Assembly: GCA_002453315.1 (NCBI GenBank)
Contig: DKGO01000082.1
Location: forward strand, 12,202 to 76,201
DNA from: Caryophanales bacterium UBA6768
GTDB lineage: Bacteria > Bacillota > Bacilli > Bacillales_D > Amphibacillaceae
Length of the DNA stretch: 64,000 bases
Reading direction: 5' to 3'
A model generated the notes under the pieces. The model was not told where the DNA came from, did not search any database, and saw nothing but the letters and a program-made list of their open reading frames with translations. A program made the translations under genes and the position numbers. Positions 31,287 to 44,197 of this stretch are shown in pieces (positions within the stretch are counted from its first letter, which is position 1; the number at the start of each line of letters is the position of its first letter).

Positions 31287-32564
31287 TCAACGTACGTATT
31301 CACTAACACTTAATGGAACCTTTTTAATAATTGCTCCTAGCTTTTGTAGCTTTTCTGTTATATTTTCATAACCTCTTTCAATATATTCAATGCCGTGAAT
31401 TTCTGTAACTCCCTGTCCCATTAAGCCGGCTATCACTAGTGATGCTCCAGCACGTAGTTCTGATGCATTCACTCGGGTACCCTTTAGTGGTGTATTTCCT
31501 TTTATTACGATTGAACCGTTCGCTACTTTTACATTAGCATTCATTTTAATTAATTCGTCAATATGTTTTAGTCGACCGCGATAGATTGTGTCAATCACGA
31601 TACTTTCTCCATTTGCTTTTGTTAATAATGTTGTAAAAGGTTGCTGTAAATCTGTAGGAAATCCGGGATAAACAAGTGTTTTAATATTAACAGGCTTTAA
31701 TTCACTATTTGGTTTTACAAGTAATTGTTCATCACTCTGTTCGATATGTACCCCCATTTCACGCAATTTTGCTATAAGGGATTCTAAATGTTCAGGTATT
31801 ACATTATCGACAATGACTTCTTTTCCCTGTGCGGCCGCTGCAATCACATAGGTACCTGCTTCAATCCGATCTGGAATTATCGTATGGGTGCAACCGTGTA
31901 ATTTGTCAACCCCATCAATTCGAATAATATCTGTTCCAACACCTTTAATAACAGCACCCATATTCGTTAATAAGGTTGCTACATCAATAATTTCCGGTTC
32001 CTTTGCTGCGTTTTCTATCGTTGTTCTACCTTTAGATAAGACAGCCGCTAACATAATATTGATGGTCGCTCCAACACTAACAACATCCAAATAAATTCTC
32101 TCACCGTGGAGTTCATCGGCTTTTAATTTTATTGTTCCTACGTCGTTGACAACTTTTGCCCCCAACGCTTCAAAGCCTTTCATATGTTGGTCGATTGGCC
32201 GATGCCCTAAATGACATCCTCCCGGTAAACCAATCGTCGCTTGATGAAATTTCCCCAACATTGCACCCATAAAATAATATGATGCTCGTAATTTACTTAC
32301 TTTACCATTTGGAAGCGGACGAACCTTTACATTTGTTGGATCAATTTGAATCGCATGTTGTCCTTGTCGATTTATTTTTGCCCCAAGTTCTTCTAATATA
32401 GCTATTAAATTGTCTACATCAGAAATATTTGGTAAACCTTCTATTGTAACAACTGAATCAGCCAAAATTGCGGCAGGGAGTAAGGCAACTGCACTGTTTT
32501 TGGCACCGTTAATACGGACTGTTCCTTTTAAAGTTTGCCCACCGGTAATTACAATTTTCTCCAT
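31287..32564 (-). CDS. murAB: UDP-N-acetylglucosamine 1-carboxyvinyltransferase
   Basis: First committed step of peptidoglycan synthesis: transfers enolpyruvate from PEP to UDP-GlcNAc. The 425-residue protein has the catalytic Cys117 in [16 protein letters not shown] (the fosfomycin target) and the N-terminal NGAKNSA block. By position next to tal and fba it corresponds to the second Bacillus paralogue (MurAB/MurZ). ATG behind GAGAGG. Confidence 0.94.
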   Translation of the reverse strand: MEKIVITGGQTLKGTVRINGAKNSAVALLPAAILADSVVTIEGLPNISDVDNLIAILEELGAKINRQGQHAIQIDPTNVKVRPLPNGKVSKLRASYYFMGAMLGKFHQATIGLPGGCHLGHRPIDQHMKGFEALGAKVVNDVGTIKLKADELHGERIYLDVVSVGATINIMLAAVLSKGRTTIENAAKEPEIIDVATLLTNMGAVIKGVGTDIIRIDGVDKLHGCTHTIIPDRIEAGTYVIAAAAQGKEVIVDNVIPEHLESLIAKLREMGVHIEQSDEQLLVKPNSELKPVNIKTLVYPGFPTDLQQPFTTLLTKANGESIVIDTIYRGRLKHIDELIKMNANVKVANGSIVIKGNTPLKGTRVNASELRAGASLVIAGLMGQGVTEIHGIEYIERGYENITEKLQKLGAIIKKVPLSVSEYVR

Positions 32565-32620
32565 TTAGAACCTCTCTTTTGTTTCATAAGCCATTATAGC
32601 TTCTATTATTAAGCATGCCA

Positions 32621-33268
32621 TTATAAATCTTTCACTTTATTCCAGTCCGATAAAAATCGTTCTATTCCCTGGTCTGTTAATGGATGTTTCACTAACTGTG
32701 CTAACACATTAAAAGGAATAGTTGCTATATGTGCTCCATGTAGGGCGGCTTCTGTAACGTGTAATGGGTGTCTAATGGAGGCAGCAATAATTTTTGACTG
32801 AATATTAAATCGATTAAATATCTCTGAAATTGTAGCGATAAGTTCCATACCATCATGACCGATATCATCTAGCCTTCCTAAAAAAGGTGATACATATGTG
32901 GCACCCGCTCTTGCGGCAAGCAATGCTTGATTGGCATTAAAAATTAATGTCACATTTGTTTCAATATTTAAATCTGTTAATGCTTTAACTGCTTTCAGCC
33001 CTTCCAAAGTCATCGGGATTTTCACCGTTATATTTGGGGCAATTTTTGCAAGTTCTTTACCTTCTGAAATCATACCTTCGGCATCCTCTGCAATCACTTC
33101 AGCACTAATAGAACCTGATACTTCATTTGCAATTTCTTTTATTCGCCCGTGAAATGATACTCCTTCTTTTGCCACTAATGTTGGATTTGTCGTTACGCCG
33201 GCAAGTATACCTAAGGCATTTGCTTCACGAATGTGTTTTATATTAGCTGTATCAATAAAAAACTCCAA
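32621..33268 (-). CDS. tal: Transaldolase (short TalC/fructose-6-phosphate aldolase type)
   Basis: Pentose-phosphate pathway enzyme of the small transaldolase subfamily, 215 residues. The Schiff-base lysine lies in [15 protein letters not shown], and [15 protein letters not shown] and YVSPFLGR are conserved. An ATG at 33274 has its AAAGGGG only 1-2 nt away; the TTG two codons later (7-nt spacing) gives an N-terminus [10 protein letters not shown] that matches the family. Located between fba and murAB. Confidence 0.93.
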   Translation of the reverse strand: MEFFIDTANIKHIREANALGILAGVTTNPTLVAKEGVSFHGRIKEIANEVSGSISAEVIAEDAEGMISEGKELAKIAPNITVKIPMTLEGLKAVKALTDLNIETNVTLIFNANQALLAARAGATYVSPFLGRLDDIGHDGMELIATISEIFNRFNIQSKIIAASIRHPLHVTEAALHGAHIATIPFNVLAQLVKHPLTDQGIERFLSDWNKVKDL

Positions 33269-33314
33269 TTTCATTCCCCTTTCGTCTTCTTATGCAAAAG
33301 GCTTTAGTTTATCC

Positions 33315-34172
33315 CTATGCTTTATTAATTGATCCAAACTCTTTCATTTTCATTTTAACCGTTTCTTTAATGGCTTCACGTCCAGGACCCATGTATTTCC
33401 TTGGGTCATACACTTTTTTATCTTCTGCCAATATTTCACGGATTTTCTTTGTTTGCATGATTTGGTTTTCCGTATTGACATTTATTTTTGCTGTACCTAG
33501 TGAAATAGCCCTTTGAATATCTTTTAAAGGAATACCTGTTCCACCATGAAGGACTAGTGGTAAATCAATGATGTTTGAAATCTCTTCCATCTCTTTAAAG
33601 CCTAAATTAGGTTCTCCTTTGTATGGACCATGAACAGATCCTAATGCAGGTGCTAAACAATCGATACTCGTTTCTTTCACCAATGTTAAACATTCTTTGG
33701 GATCAGCGTAGATTACTCCATCAGCAATTACATCGTCTTCCTGACCACCTACTGTGCCTAACTCCGCTTCAACGGACACTCCGTGAATATGGGCTAACTC
33801 AACAACTTTAGATGTTAATGCAATATTTTCCTCAAGTGGCTTTGTTGAGGCATCAATCATGACTGATGTAAATCCAGCATGAATCGCTTTTGCACAAGCC
33901 TCAAAGCTTGAACCATGATCTAAATGTATGGCGACTGGTACTGTTGTCTTATATTCTTCCATTAATGCCTTCACCATTGCTACCACAACATGGTAGCCTC
34001 CCATATAACGCCCAGCCCCTTCAGATACACCGAGAATAACTGGTGATTTTTCTTCTTCCGCCGCTTGGAGAATTGCTTGCGTATATTCTAGATTATTTAA
34101 ATTAAATTGGCCTACTGCATATTTCCCTTTTTTTGCAATTTCTAACATATCTTTCATTGATTCTAACCCCAT
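33315..34172 (-). CDS. fbaA: Fructose-bisphosphate aldolase, class II
   Basis: Zinc-dependent aldolase of glycolysis/gluconeogenesis. The 285-residue product has zinc ligands in LDHGSSFE and the His-containing SVHGPYKG and LHGGTGIP blocks. The open frame runs 16 codons further upstream, but AAGGAG precedes the ATG at 34172 by 9 nt, giving [20 protein letters not shown]. In B. subtilis spo0F and ywjG separate fbaA from pyrG; here only about 105 bp do. Confidence 0.95.
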   Translation of the reverse strand: MGLESMKDMLEIAKKGKYAVGQFNLNNLEYTQAILQAAEEEKSPVILGVSEGAGRYMGGYHVVVAMVKALMEEYKTTVPVAIHLDHGSSFEACAKAIHAGFTSVMIDASTKPLEENIALTSKVVELAHIHGVSVEAELGTVGGQEDDVIADGVIYADPKECLTLVKETSIDCLAPALGSVHGPYKGEPNLGFKEMEEISNIIDLPLVLHGGTGIPLKDIQRAISLGTAKINVNTENQIMQTKKIREILAEDKKVYDPRKYMGPGREAIKETVKMKMKEFGSINKA

Positions 34173-34277
34173 ATAACACATCTCCTTCATAAAAATTTTC
34201 CAATCATTCATATGTGCCATTCCCTATGTATACCATTTTGTTTCACTACCTCGTTATTTATAATAGTATAACATAAT

Positions 34278-35906
<1,629 letters not shown>

Positions 35907-35954
35907 TTACCATCATTCATTACATATTATTTCTCACTTAACTTTTTCTACTTG

Positions 35955-35997
35955 TAAAATAAATATGCGTTTCCCAATTTGTAGGGGAAACGCATAT
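35955..35997 (-). terminator. pyrG leader attenuator hairpin
   Basis: A 13-bp stem ATATGCGTTTCCC / GGGAAACGCATAT (35963-35975 and 35985-35997), followed on the minus strand by TTATTTTAC. The 5' strand contains TTTCCCCT, the kind of C/U-rich target that poly-G added at the 5' end of the transcript could bind. Confidence 0.8.
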
Positions 35998-36021
35998 GTT
36001 AGGTTCGTTTTTTATTATGTA

Positions 36022-36061
36022 GCCCAACTAAAATGTTACTCATTTCTACTAAAAAAGTCAA
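36022..36061 (-). promoter_or_regulatory. pyrG promoter with GGGC start for CTP-sensitive stuttering
   Basis: -35 TTGACT (36061-36056), a 17-nt spacer, -10 TAACAT (36038-36033), then 7 nt to GGGC (36025-36022). The initial GGGC is the sequence known in B. subtilis pyrG to allow repeated G addition when CTP is low, which prevents the leader terminator from forming. The match of promoter, start and hairpin supports the same control here. Confidence 0.8.
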
Positions 36062-36096
36062 GGAAATATCGAACCATGTCTGCATAAAGCAATTAA

Positions 36097-36534
36097 TTAT
36101 TCAGCATCTTCATCAGATGAAAGTTCATATTCATCGTAAACAATTTCTTCATCTGTTAATTCATCATCATCTTCTTCATCGATGTCTATTTCTAAATCTT
36201 CATCATAACTTTCTTCGTACTCATCGACGTCCTCTTTTTCCCTTTTACGAACTTCTGCTAATAACTTTTCACTCGTTTGATCGACAGGATACCATCTTTT
36301 CAACCCCCATTTATTTGATCCTATCGTTGTAAAACGCCCATCAACATTTAAATCAGTATAAAACCTTGCTAAAAAGTCATCTTTTTGTGCTTCAGTAAAC
36401 TGTTTTATTTCTGCAACTTGGTTAAATAAATCAATAAAATTTAACTCTACTTTTTGTTCGATTAAAATTTTATTAGCTAATTCCATCATCGACATCTTTT
36501 GCACTTGTTGTTCGTTTAATTTCTTTAATCCCAT
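36097..36534 (-). CDS. rpoE: DNA-directed RNA polymerase delta subunit
   Basis: Gram-positive RNA polymerase accessory subunit. The 145-residue protein has a folded N-terminal HARE-type domain (about 1-90) and a very acidic, Asp/Glu-rich disordered tail (about 95-145), the family hallmark. A GTG at 36543 is in frame, but AAAGGA is better placed for the ATG at 36534 (MGLKKLNEQQ). Lies upstream of pyrG as in B. subtilis, but pyrG has its own promoter. Confidence 0.95.
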   Translation of the reverse strand: MGLKKLNEQQVQKMSMMELANKILIEQKVELNFIDLFNQVAEIKQFTEAQKDDFLARFYTDLNVDGRFTTIGSNKWGLKRWYPVDQTSEKLLAEVRKREKEDVDEYEESYDEDLEIDIDEEDDDELTDEEIVYDEYELSSDEDAE

Positions 36535-36929
36535 TGCTCGCACTTCCTTTTCTACTTACTATTAAATAAGCCCCTATATGCAACTAAATCCTTATTATAT
36601 AGTTACTCATTTTTCATTAATAATGAATGTGTTTATTTAAATATTTTACTACTAATAATTTTGTAGTATAGCTATTTACATGATAATAATCAAGCAACAT
36701 GATTATTTGAATATTTTTTCTTTTATAATGGCATTTTTATCATTAATATATTCGAAGTAAATCATACGATTATCTCTGATATGTCGTCTTTTAGGTTCAT
36801 ATTAACGTATGACAATAAGATGCCAATAATGATGAATTTTTTGTGTTTAGCAATTTTTTAAACAATAAAATTAGCCTATGACATAATAGAAAGTCATAAG
36901 CTAATTGACAAATTAACATGTAACTTTTG
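36535..36929. other. Intergenic region between icmF and rpoE
   Basis: About 395 bp, AT-rich, holding the icmF terminator (36865-36905) and presumably the rpoE promoter. No gene or other structure recognised. Confidence 0.5.
36862..36905 (-). terminator. Terminator of the fad-icmF operon
   Basis: An imperfect stem TTAGC-C-TATGAC / GTCATA-A-GCTAA (36871-36905) followed on the minus strand by TTTTATTGTTT. Confidence 0.75.
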
Positions 36930-39900
36930 TTACATATTTCTTCGATACTTTCCGCCGACTTCATATAAAGCAGCAGTTATTTGACCAAGACTTGCCACTT
37001 TGACAGTTTCCATCAATTCAGCAAAAATATTCCCATCCTCAATCGCTACCTTTTTCAAGTCATTAAGTGCTTGTTCTACGACATTTTTATGTTTCTCTTT
37101 AAATATATTTAAATGATTAATTTGTAATTCTTTTTCTTCTTTTGTCGCCCTAGCTAGCTCCATTGAATCAATTTTTTCTGCAGATGGTTGATTTGGGTTT
37201 AAATAAGTATTGACACCGATAATCGGTAGTTCTCCTGAATGTTTCCTACTCTCGTAATATAGAGATTCTTCTTGAATTTTGCCCCGTTGATATTGTCTCT
37301 CCATTGCTCCAAGAACACCACCACGGTCATTTATTCGTTCAAACTCCATTAACACTGCTTCTTCAACTAAATCAGTTAATTCCTCAACAATGAAAGATCC
37401 TTGTAACGAATTTTCATTTTTCGTTAATCCAAATTCACGGTTGATAATCATTTGAATCGCCAATGCTCGACGAACTGATTCCTCTGTAGGAGTTGTGATT
37501 GCCTCATCGTATGAATTTGTGTGTAATGAATTACAATTATCTTGAATCGCAATTAGGGCTTGTAATGTTGTTCGAATATCATTAAAGTCAATTTCTTGAG
37601 CATGTAAGGACCGACCTGATGTTTGAATGTGGTATTTTAATTTTTGGCTACGCTCGTTTGCCCCATATTTATCCCGCATCGTAATTGCCCAAATACGCCG
37701 TGCAACACGGCCTATGACAGTATACTCAGGGTCAAGTCCATTTGAGAAGAAAAATGATAAATTTGGCGCAAAATCATTAATATCCATTCCTCGACTTAAA
37801 TAATATTCGACATAGGTAAAACCATTTGCTAACGTAAATGCTAATTGTGTAATTGGATTTGCTCCCGCCTCAGCAATATGATAACCGGAAATTGAGACAG
37901 AATAATAATTTTTCACATTGTGATCAATGAAATATTGCTGGATATCACCCATCATCCTTAGGGCAAATTCAGTAGAGAATATACATGTGTTTTGTCCTTG
38001 GTCTTCTTTTAAAATATCTGCCTGGACTGTCCCTCGAACAACGTGTAATGTCGCGGCTTTGATATTTTCGTATTCGTCGGCAGTTGGTTGACGGTCATTT
38101 TCTGCCACAAATTTATCCACTTGTTGATCAATTGCCGTATTAAAAAACATTGCGAGGATCATTGGTGCCGGGCCATTAATTGTCATGGAGACAGATGTTG
38201 ATGGTGAAATCAAATCAAAACCTGCATATAACTTTTTCATATCATCTAGTGAACAAACACTAACACCACTTTCGCCTACTTTACCATATACATCTAATTC
38301 ATATGCGGGGTCCTCTCCATACAAAGTTACTGAATCAAAGGCTGTTGATAATCTTTTCGCTTCTTCTCCTTTTGACAAATAATGAAAGCGACGATTTGTT
38401 CGCTCTGGTGTTCCCTCACCAGCAAACTGCCTTGTTGGGTCTTCTCCTTTTCGTTTAAATGGAAAAACTCCAGCTGTGTAAGGGAATTTACCTGGAACGT
38501 TTTCCTTTAACAACCACGTTAAACGGTCGCCCCAATCATTAAATTGTGGAAATTTTACCTTTGGGATTTTTAATCCTGATAAAGATGTCGTCGTAATCTC
38601 CATTTTAATTTCCTTATCTCGAACTGAAAAAGACATTGTTTCCTGATCATATTGCCTTTTTGTTTCATCCCAGTTATTTAATAACTGTTTATTCAGACCA
38701 TCAAGTTGTGATTTTGTTTGTTCATATAAGGCGGATATTGTATCAAGGTCTTGATCTTCCTTAACCATTTTTTTGACCCCATCTAACTGGTAAAACTTTC
38801 TCGCTATCTCGCTTTGTTGCATCCCTCTTTTGTGATAGTCCTTTACTATTGTGCTAATTTCTCGTAAATAGTGGATTCGTTCATTTTGGATAATAGTTTT
38901 TCTCTCCTCAGATAAACTATTTCCACTATACGGGGTTGTTTCGTTCCAATCAAATTTCTCATTTAGCCGATTGACAATTGCGGTAAAAAGGGCATTAACC
39001 CCTTCATCATGAAATTGGCTTGCAATCGTGCCAAATATAGGAAAGCTTTGCTGGTCCTGTTTAAACAATAATCGACTTCTCTCATATTGCTTTCTCACTT
39101 GTTGTAAGGCATCCAAGGAACCTTTTTGCTCAAATTTGTTAATGGCAATAAAGTCAGCAAAATCTATCATATCTATTTTTTCCAATTGGGTAGGAGCACC
39201 AAATTCAGCTGTCATGACATACATAGATAGATCTGATATCTCATCTATCTCTGCATCTCCTTGCCCTATTCCACTCGTTTCAACAATAATTAAATCGACA
39301 TCCGTTGCTTTCAATACTTGAATAATATCTTCCGTTGCCGTCGATAGTTCTGTTTTAGAATCCCTCGTGGCTAAGGAACGCATATAAACTCGATTGGAAA
39401 AAATCGCATTCATCCTAATCCGATCCCCTAAGAGAGCACCACCCGTTTTCCTTTTAGTTGGGTCAACAGAAACAATTGCCACTTTTTTATTTGGTAAATC
39501 GTGAATAAACCGCCTAATTAATTCATCAGTTAAAGAACTTTTTCCAGCCCCACCTGTTCCTGTAATGCCAAGTACAGGAGTTTTTTCATTTATTTGCCTT
39601 TTAATTGATTGGAGAAGTTTATTTTTGTCCTCCTCATTCTCCCTTTCCAAATATGAAATATATTGGGCAATCGTTTGATGATCCCCTTCTGATAACTTTT
39701 TGTTACTGTTGTCATTTGTAAAAGGGGTAATAAAATCACATTTTTCAATCATTTTGTTAATCATCCCTTGTAGTCCCATTTCTCGACCATCTTCAGGGGT
39801 AAAAATCCAATCGACACCATATTCATGTAACTCTTTCACTTCCCGGGGGATAATCGTTCCACCACCACCACCAAACACACGAATATGTGATGCATGTTGT

Positions 39901-40166
39901 TCTTTTAATAAATTAATCATGTACTTGAAGTATTCCATATGGCCACCTTGATAAGAGGAAATAGCAATTGCTTGCACATCCTCTTGGATTGCTGCATTGA
40001 CAACTTCCTTCGCACTTCGGTTATGTCCTAAATGGATCACTTCAACACCGCTCGATTGTAAAATCCGTCGCATAATATTAATTGAAGCATCGTGTCCATC
40101 AAACAGACTTGAAGCTGTTACGAAGCGGATGACATTTTTCGACTTATAAACTTCTACTTGATCCAT
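36930..40166 (-). CDS. icmF: Fused isobutyryl-CoA mutase IcmF
   Basis: Coenzyme-B12-dependent mutase fused to its own G-protein chaperone. The 1078-residue protein has an N-terminal B12-binding domain with DGHD (23-26) and FGGGGGTI (98-105), a MeaI/MeaB-type GTPase with Walker [10 protein letters not shown] (203-211) and [15 protein letters not shown], a linker, and a C-terminal mutase TIM barrel (about 560-1078). The family interconverts isobutyryl- and n-butyryl-CoA, some members pivalyl-CoA. I could not verify the specificity residues. It is the last gene of the acyl-CoA oxidation operon, 13 nt after the TetR gene. ATG behind GGAGG. Confidence 0.95.
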   Translation of the reverse strand: MDQVEVYKSKNVIRFVTASSLFDGHDASINIMRRILQSSGVEVIHLGHNRSAKEVVNAAIQEDVQAIAISSYQGGHMEYFKYMINLLKEQHASHIRVFGGGGGTIIPREVKELHEYGVDWIFTPEDGREMGLQGMINKMIEKCDFITPFTNDNSNKKLSEGDHQTIAQYISYLERENEEDKNKLLQSIKRQINEKTPVLGITGTGGAGKSSLTDELIRRFIHDLPNKKVAIVSVDPTKRKTGGALLGDRIRMNAIFSNRVYMRSLATRDSKTELSTATEDIIQVLKATDVDLIIVETSGIGQGDAEIDEISDLSMYVMTAEFGAPTQLEKIDMIDFADFIAINKFEQKGSLDALQQVRKQYERSRLLFKQDQQSFPIFGTIASQFHDEGVNALFTAIVNRLNEKFDWNETTPYSGNSLSEERKTIIQNERIHYLREISTIVKDYHKRGMQQSEIARKFYQLDGVKKMVKEDQDLDTISALYEQTKSQLDGLNKQLLNNWDETKRQYDQETMSFSVRDKEIKMEITTTSLSGLKIPKVKFPQFNDWGDRLTWLLKENVPGKFPYTAGVFPFKRKGEDPTRQFAGEGTPERTNRRFHYLSKGEEAKRLSTAFDSVTLYGEDPAYELDVYGKVGESGVSVCSLDDMKKLYAGFDLISPSTSVSMTINGPAPMILAMFFNTAIDQQVDKFVAENDRQPTADEYENIKAATLHVVRGTVQADILKEDQGQNTCIFSTEFALRMMGDIQQYFIDHNVKNYYSVSISGYHIAEAGANPITQLAFTLANGFTYVEYYLSRGMDINDFAPNLSFFFSNGLDPEYTVIGRVARRIWAITMRDKYGANERSQKLKYHIQTSGRSLHAQEIDFNDIRTTLQALIAIQDNCNSLHTNSYDEAITTPTEESVRRALAIQMIINREFGLTKNENSLQGSFIVEELTDLVEEAVLMEFERINDRGGVLGAMERQYQRGKIQEESLYYESRKHSGELPIIGVNTYLNPNQPSAEKIDSMELARATKEEKELQINHLNIFKEKHKNVVEQALNDLKKVAIEDGNIFAELMETVKVASLGQITAALYEVGGKYRRNM

Positions 40167-40179
40167 CGTTTTACCTCCA

Positions 40180-40803
40180 TTAAGTAATTTGTTCCTCAGG
40201 TATTGCCTGTTCCAAAAAACGGGTTTGCATCTTTATATACTCATCTAACGTGAAATTTTGGTGTAACATCCACCGTCTAAAACACCACATATGCCCCTGA
40301 ACAAATAAATTATTGGCGATTAGCTCCGCTTCTTTGTTAAAAAAGGTATTCGGCATACTAAGTATCAATGCCTCTTTCAATAACAGAACCATTTCTTTTT
40401 CTTTTTTTAGTACTTCGTTTTTCTGCTCCTCTTGCAGTGATTTTACTTCTTGATACAAAATAATGACCTCTTCTTGCATATCATTCATTAATCGAAAATA
40501 GGATTCGATGATTTTTTTTAATCGTTCCCTAGATGGGGCCTCTTTATTAATTGCCTTTTTTAAATGTGTGTATACTGAATCATTGATTGATTCAAATACT
40601 AAATATAATACATCTTCCTTTGTACGTACATATTCATATAAAGTACCAATACTGAAGCCTGCTGCCTTGGCAATTTCTCTCGTTGTTGATCGATGATATC
40701 CTTTTTGTTTAAAAAGAGCGACTGAGGCTTTGATAATTTGGTTTCTTCGTTTCTGTATTAAAGTAGTATCCTTTACTGAACTGATAATGGAAGCTTGATT
40801 CAC
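40180..40803 (-). CDS. TetR-family regulator, FadR-like
   Basis: A 207-residue repressor with an HTH in the first 60 residues ([20 protein letters not shown], then [20 protein letters not shown]) and a helical ligand domain. Bacillaceae FadR-type TetR proteins repress fatty-acid oxidation genes and are released by long-chain acyl-CoA; the operon context fits that role. The frame opens with GTG at 40815 adjoining AAAGGGA; the GTG at 40803, 11 nt after GGGAG, is preferred. The palindrome at 45463-45474 is its likely operator (inference). Confidence 0.87.
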   Translation of the reverse strand: MNQASIISSVKDTTLIQKRRNQIIKASVALFKQKGYHRSTTREIAKAAGFSIGTLYEYVRTKEDVLYLVFESINDSVYTHLKKAINKEAPSRERLKKIIESYFRLMNDMQEEVIILYQEVKSLQEEQKNEVLKKEKEMVLLLKEALILSMPNTFFNKEAELIANNLFVQGHMWCFRRWMLHQNFTLDEYIKMQTRFLEQAIPEEQIT

Positions 40804-40863
40804 TAGTATATTCACTCCCTTTTTAAATGGTGGGTTTTGTCTATACGATATTTATATCCCATT

Positions 40864-42003
40864 TTATTTTGTTACGGCCCTACCAATGACTAGTCTTTGT
40901 ATTTCATTTGTCCCTTCGTAAATTTGTGTTATTTTAGCATCCCTCATGTAGCGCTCTACAGGATAATCCTTCGTGTAGCCATAACCACCAAACACTTGCA
41001 CTGCTTCTACAGTCGTCCTCATTGCTGCATCACCAGCAAATAACTTCGCCATCGCTGATGCTGTACTGTAATCAAGCCCTTCTCCTTCTAACCAAGCAGC
41101 TTGGTATGTTAGCAATCGGGAGGCCTCTGTATCTGTAGCCATTTCTGCCAGTTTAAATGAAATCCCTTGGTTATGAGCTATAGGCTTACCAAATTGCTCC
41201 CTTTCCTTGGCATAATTCACTGCTGCATCTAATGCCCCTTGACTAATTCCCACTGCTTGGGCGGCAATTCCACTTCTACCACCGTCTAAAGTTGTCATCG
41301 CAATTTTAAAGCCTTCCCCTTCTTTACCAAGTAGATTCTCCTTAGGAATCCGACAATTTTCAAAAATTAACTCCGTTGTCGGTGAAGAGCGGATCCCAAG
41401 TTTCTTTTCCTTTTTTCCGAACATAAATCCTTCTGTTCCTTTTTCTACGATAAAGGCGGAGATCCCTCGGTGATTAGCATCTGGGTCTGTTTTTGCAAAA
41501 ACGACATAAATATCAGCCACTTCCCCATTGGTAATCCATACTTTATTCCCTTGGAGCACATAATCATCGCCATCTTTTTTGGCAATCATCCTCATCGAGG
41601 CAACATCACTGCCTGCCCCTGGTTCAGATAATGCATAAGCTCCCAGGGCCGAACCTTCTGCTAACCGTTTTAAAAAGTTGTTTTTTTGTTCTTCGTTTCC
41701 ATACTTATAAATTGGCCAGCTTGCAAGGGATACATGGGCAGAAAGTGTCACTCCAGTAGATGCACATACCCTTGACAGTTCTTCCACCGCTATTACATAA
41801 CTAAGATAATCAGCCTCTATGCCACCGTATTTCTCTGGCCATGGAATACCCGTTAATCCTAATTCGCCCATTTTATCAAAAATTTCACGATCAAACCGTT
41901 CTTCCTCATCCCTTTCAGCAGCCGTTGGTTCCACCTCATTAATGGCGAAGTCCCGAACCATTTTTTGGAGCATTTTATGTTCATCCGTTAATTGAAAATT
42001 CAT
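40864..42003 (-). CDS. acdA: Acyl-CoA dehydrogenase
   Basis: FAD enzyme that makes the trans-2 double bond in acyl-CoA. The 379-residue product has the substrate/FAD blocks [15 protein letters not shown] and [15 protein letters not shown] and the catalytic Glu in [10 protein letters not shown] near the C-terminus. An ATG two codons upstream abuts AGGAGG; the ATG at 42003 (MNFQLTDEH) is preferred. It is one of two adjacent paralogues, probably with different chain-length or branching preference. Confidence 0.93.
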   Translation of the reverse strand: MNFQLTDEHKMLQKMVRDFAINEVEPTAAERDEEERFDREIFDKMGELGLTGIPWPEKYGGIEADYLSYVIAVEELSRVCASTGVTLSAHVSLASWPIYKYGNEEQKNNFLKRLAEGSALGAYALSEPGAGSDVASMRMIAKKDGDDYVLQGNKVWITNGEVADIYVVFAKTDPDANHRGISAFIVEKGTEGFMFGKKEKKLGIRSSPTTELIFENCRIPKENLLGKEGEGFKIAMTTLDGGRSGIAAQAVGISQGALDAAVNYAKEREQFGKPIAHNQGISFKLAEMATDTEASRLLTYQAAWLEGEGLDYSTASAMAKLFAGDAAMRTTVEAVQVFGGYGYTKDYPVERYMRDAKITQIYEGTNEIQRLVIGRAVTK

Positions 42004-42023
42004 ATACATCCTCCTATTAAAAC

Positions 42024-43163
42024 TTACTTCAGCAATTGTTTAGCAATTACTATTTTTTGAATTTCATTCGTTCCTTCATATATTTCCGTCACCTTAGCAT
42101 CCCTAAAAAATTGTTCTACAGGATAATCTTCTGTATAACCATAGCCTCCAAAAATTTGGACAGCCTCTATAGCTACTTTCATTGCTGTTTTTGAAGCAAA
42201 CATCTTTGCCATTGAGACCTCTTTGATACATGGCTGATTTTGAGTCATTTTATTTGCAGCCTGATAGACAAGTAATCTTGCCGCTTCTATATCCGTTTTC
42301 ATATTGGCTAATTTAAATGAAATACCTTGTTGGTGTGCAATAGGTTTACCAAATTGGTTTCGCTCTTTCGCATAAGCAACTGCATGTTCTAAAGCACCTT
42401 CCGCTATTCCGAGGGATTGAGCTGCAATACCAATTCTGCCGACATTTAAATTAGCCATTGCAATTTTGAATCCTTCGCCTTCTTCGCCAAGTAATTGGTC
42501 CTTTCCAATGATACTTTGATCAAATGTTAATTCAACTGTGCTCGTTCCCCTTAAACCCATTTTATGTTCACTTTTTCCAACTGATAAACCATTCGTATCT
42601 TTTGGAATAATAAACGCACTCATCCCTTTATATTCGTCACCTTCATATAATTGTGCAAATGTGATAAAGGTATCAGCTTCCTTACCATTCGTTATAAAAA
42701 TTTTCGAGCCATTCAAAATGTAATGCTCATCTTCGCCTTGGGCTCTTAGTTTTATATTTGATGCATCTGACCCTGCATTTGATTCAGTTAATGCAAACGC
42801 CCCTAAATATTCTCCAGTTGCTAATTTGGTGACAAAACGTTCTTTTTGGGCCTCAGTTCCAAATTCCAAAATAGGATTAGTACCGACAGAGGTATGAACG
42901 GATAAAATGACACCAATGGCAGGGCTTACCTTAGATATTTCATGAATTGTCATGACATAATTAATAAAATCCATGCCACTTCCACCATATTTTTCGGGAA
43001 TAGAAATCCCCATTAACCCTTGTTCACCCATTTTCCCTATAACGTCTTTTGGAAAATAATGTTCCGTTTCCATCTTATCCACTACGGGTACAATTTCCTT
43101 TTGAATAAATTGACGCACCATTCGTTGCATCATTATTTGTTCATCGGTAAATATAAACGTCAT
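42024..43163 (-). CDS. mmgC: Acyl-CoA dehydrogenase (MmgC-like)
   Basis: A second FAD-dependent acyl-CoA dehydrogenase, 379 residues and clearly paralogous to the product of the next gene. It has the [17 protein letters not shown] and [15 protein letters not shown] blocks and the catalytic Glu in [13 protein letters not shown] behind GTGAGGA. Gene order (3-hydroxyacyl-CoA dehydrogenase, then two dehydrogenases) resembles the B. subtilis mmg/fad genes. The symbol is given by context and is less certain than the family. Confidence 0.85.
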   Translation of the reverse strand: MTFIFTDEQIMMQRMVRQFIQKEIVPVVDKMETEHYFPKDVIGKMGEQGLMGISIPEKYGGSGMDFINYVMTIHEISKVSPAIGVILSVHTSVGTNPILEFGTEAQKERFVTKLATGEYLGAFALTESNAGSDASNIKLRAQGEDEHYILNGSKIFITNGKEADTFITFAQLYEGDEYKGMSAFIIPKDTNGLSVGKSEHKMGLRGTSTVELTFDQSIIGKDQLLGEEGEGFKIAMANLNVGRIGIAAQSLGIAEGALEHAVAYAKERNQFGKPIAHQQGISFKLANMKTDIEAARLLVYQAANKMTQNQPCIKEVSMAKMFASKTAMKVAIEAVQIFGGYGYTEDYPVEQFFRDAKVTEIYEGTNEIQKIVIAKQLLK

Positions 43164-43238
43164 CGCAAATCCTCACTTTCTCCAAATGTCAATATTACTT
43201 TCTCATGTGAATGACGTTTTAAAAAAGTATATCATCAA

Positions 43239-44090
43239 TTATTCATACACATAAAATCCTCGGCCAGACTTTTTGCCGTACCAACCTGCCTTAACATACT
43301 GCTTTAGTAATGGGCATGGTCGATATTTACTGTCAGAAAATCCATCATACAATACTTCCATAATATAAAGACAAGTATCAAGACCAATAAAATCAGCCAA
43401 TGTTAATGGACCCATTGGATGATTCATCCCTAATTTCATTACGGTATCAACATCTTCTACCGATGCAACACCTTCATAAACGGTGTAAATTGCTTCATTA
43501 ATCATCGGCATTAATACCCGATTGGCAACAAAACCTGGGAAATCATTCACTTCAACTGAAGTCTTATTTAGCTGTTTTGTCACTGAAGCAATCAGATTAT
43601 ATGTCGCATCATTCGTTTGAATAGCACGAATAATTTCTACTAGCTTCATTACAGGAACAGGATTCATAAAGTGCATGCCAATTACTTTTTCCGGGCGATT
43701 TGTTGCTGCAGCCATTTCAGTAATTGATAAAGATGATGTATTTGTTGCTAATATCGTTTTTTCCGGCAAAATTCTATCCAACTTTTGAAACATTTCTATT
43801 TTAATTTCTAATTGTTCTATGATTGCTTCAACGACTAGATCACTCGTTATTAGATCATCCATCTCCGTTGTCGTTGTTAATCTTGAAAGTATAGCTTGTT
43901 TTTCTTCTTCTGTCATTCTTTCTTTTGTCACATGACGACTTAACGTTTCCTCAATAAAAGTAAACCCTTTGTCTAATGCCTTTTCATTAATGTCATATAG
44001 TGTCACTTCATAATTAGCCTGTGCAAACACTTGGGCAATACCGGCGCCCATCTGCCCCGCACCTATAACTGCTACTTGTTTAATTTCCAC
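43239..44090 (-). CDS. mmgB: 3-hydroxybutyryl-CoA dehydrogenase
   Basis: NAD-dependent 3-hydroxyacyl-CoA dehydrogenase, 283 residues. The N-terminal Rossmann motif is VIGAGQMGAGIAQVFA; the catalytic region GMHFMNPVPVMKLVE and C-terminal helical domain (NRVLMPMINEA, NHPMGPLTLADFIGLD) are present. An upstream ATG (44105) directly carries GGAGG after it, so the GTG at 44090, 8 nt downstream of GGAGG, is the real start (MEIKQVAVIG). Acts between dehydrogenase and thiolase in beta-oxidation. Confidence 0.93.
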   Translation of the reverse strand: MEIKQVAVIGAGQMGAGIAQVFAQANYEVTLYDINEKALDKGFTFIEETLSRHVTKERMTEEEKQAILSRLTTTTEMDDLITSDLVVEAIIEQLEIKIEMFQKLDRILPEKTILATNTSSLSITEMAAATNRPEKVIGMHFMNPVPVMKLVEIIRAIQTNDATYNLIASVTKQLNKTSVEVNDFPGFVANRVLMPMINEAIYTVYEGVASVEDVDTVMKLGMNHPMGPLTLADFIGLDTCLYIMEVLYDGFSDSKYRPCPLLKQYVKAGWYGKKSGRGFYVYE

Positions 44091-44197
44091 TAAGCCAACC
44101 TCCATACTATACTTTTCTTAATTAGTTTCATCTTTGTTGAGAAAGGTATACCCCCTTTCATTCTGAGGTCATATCCGAATAAAAGGAGGAATTATTT

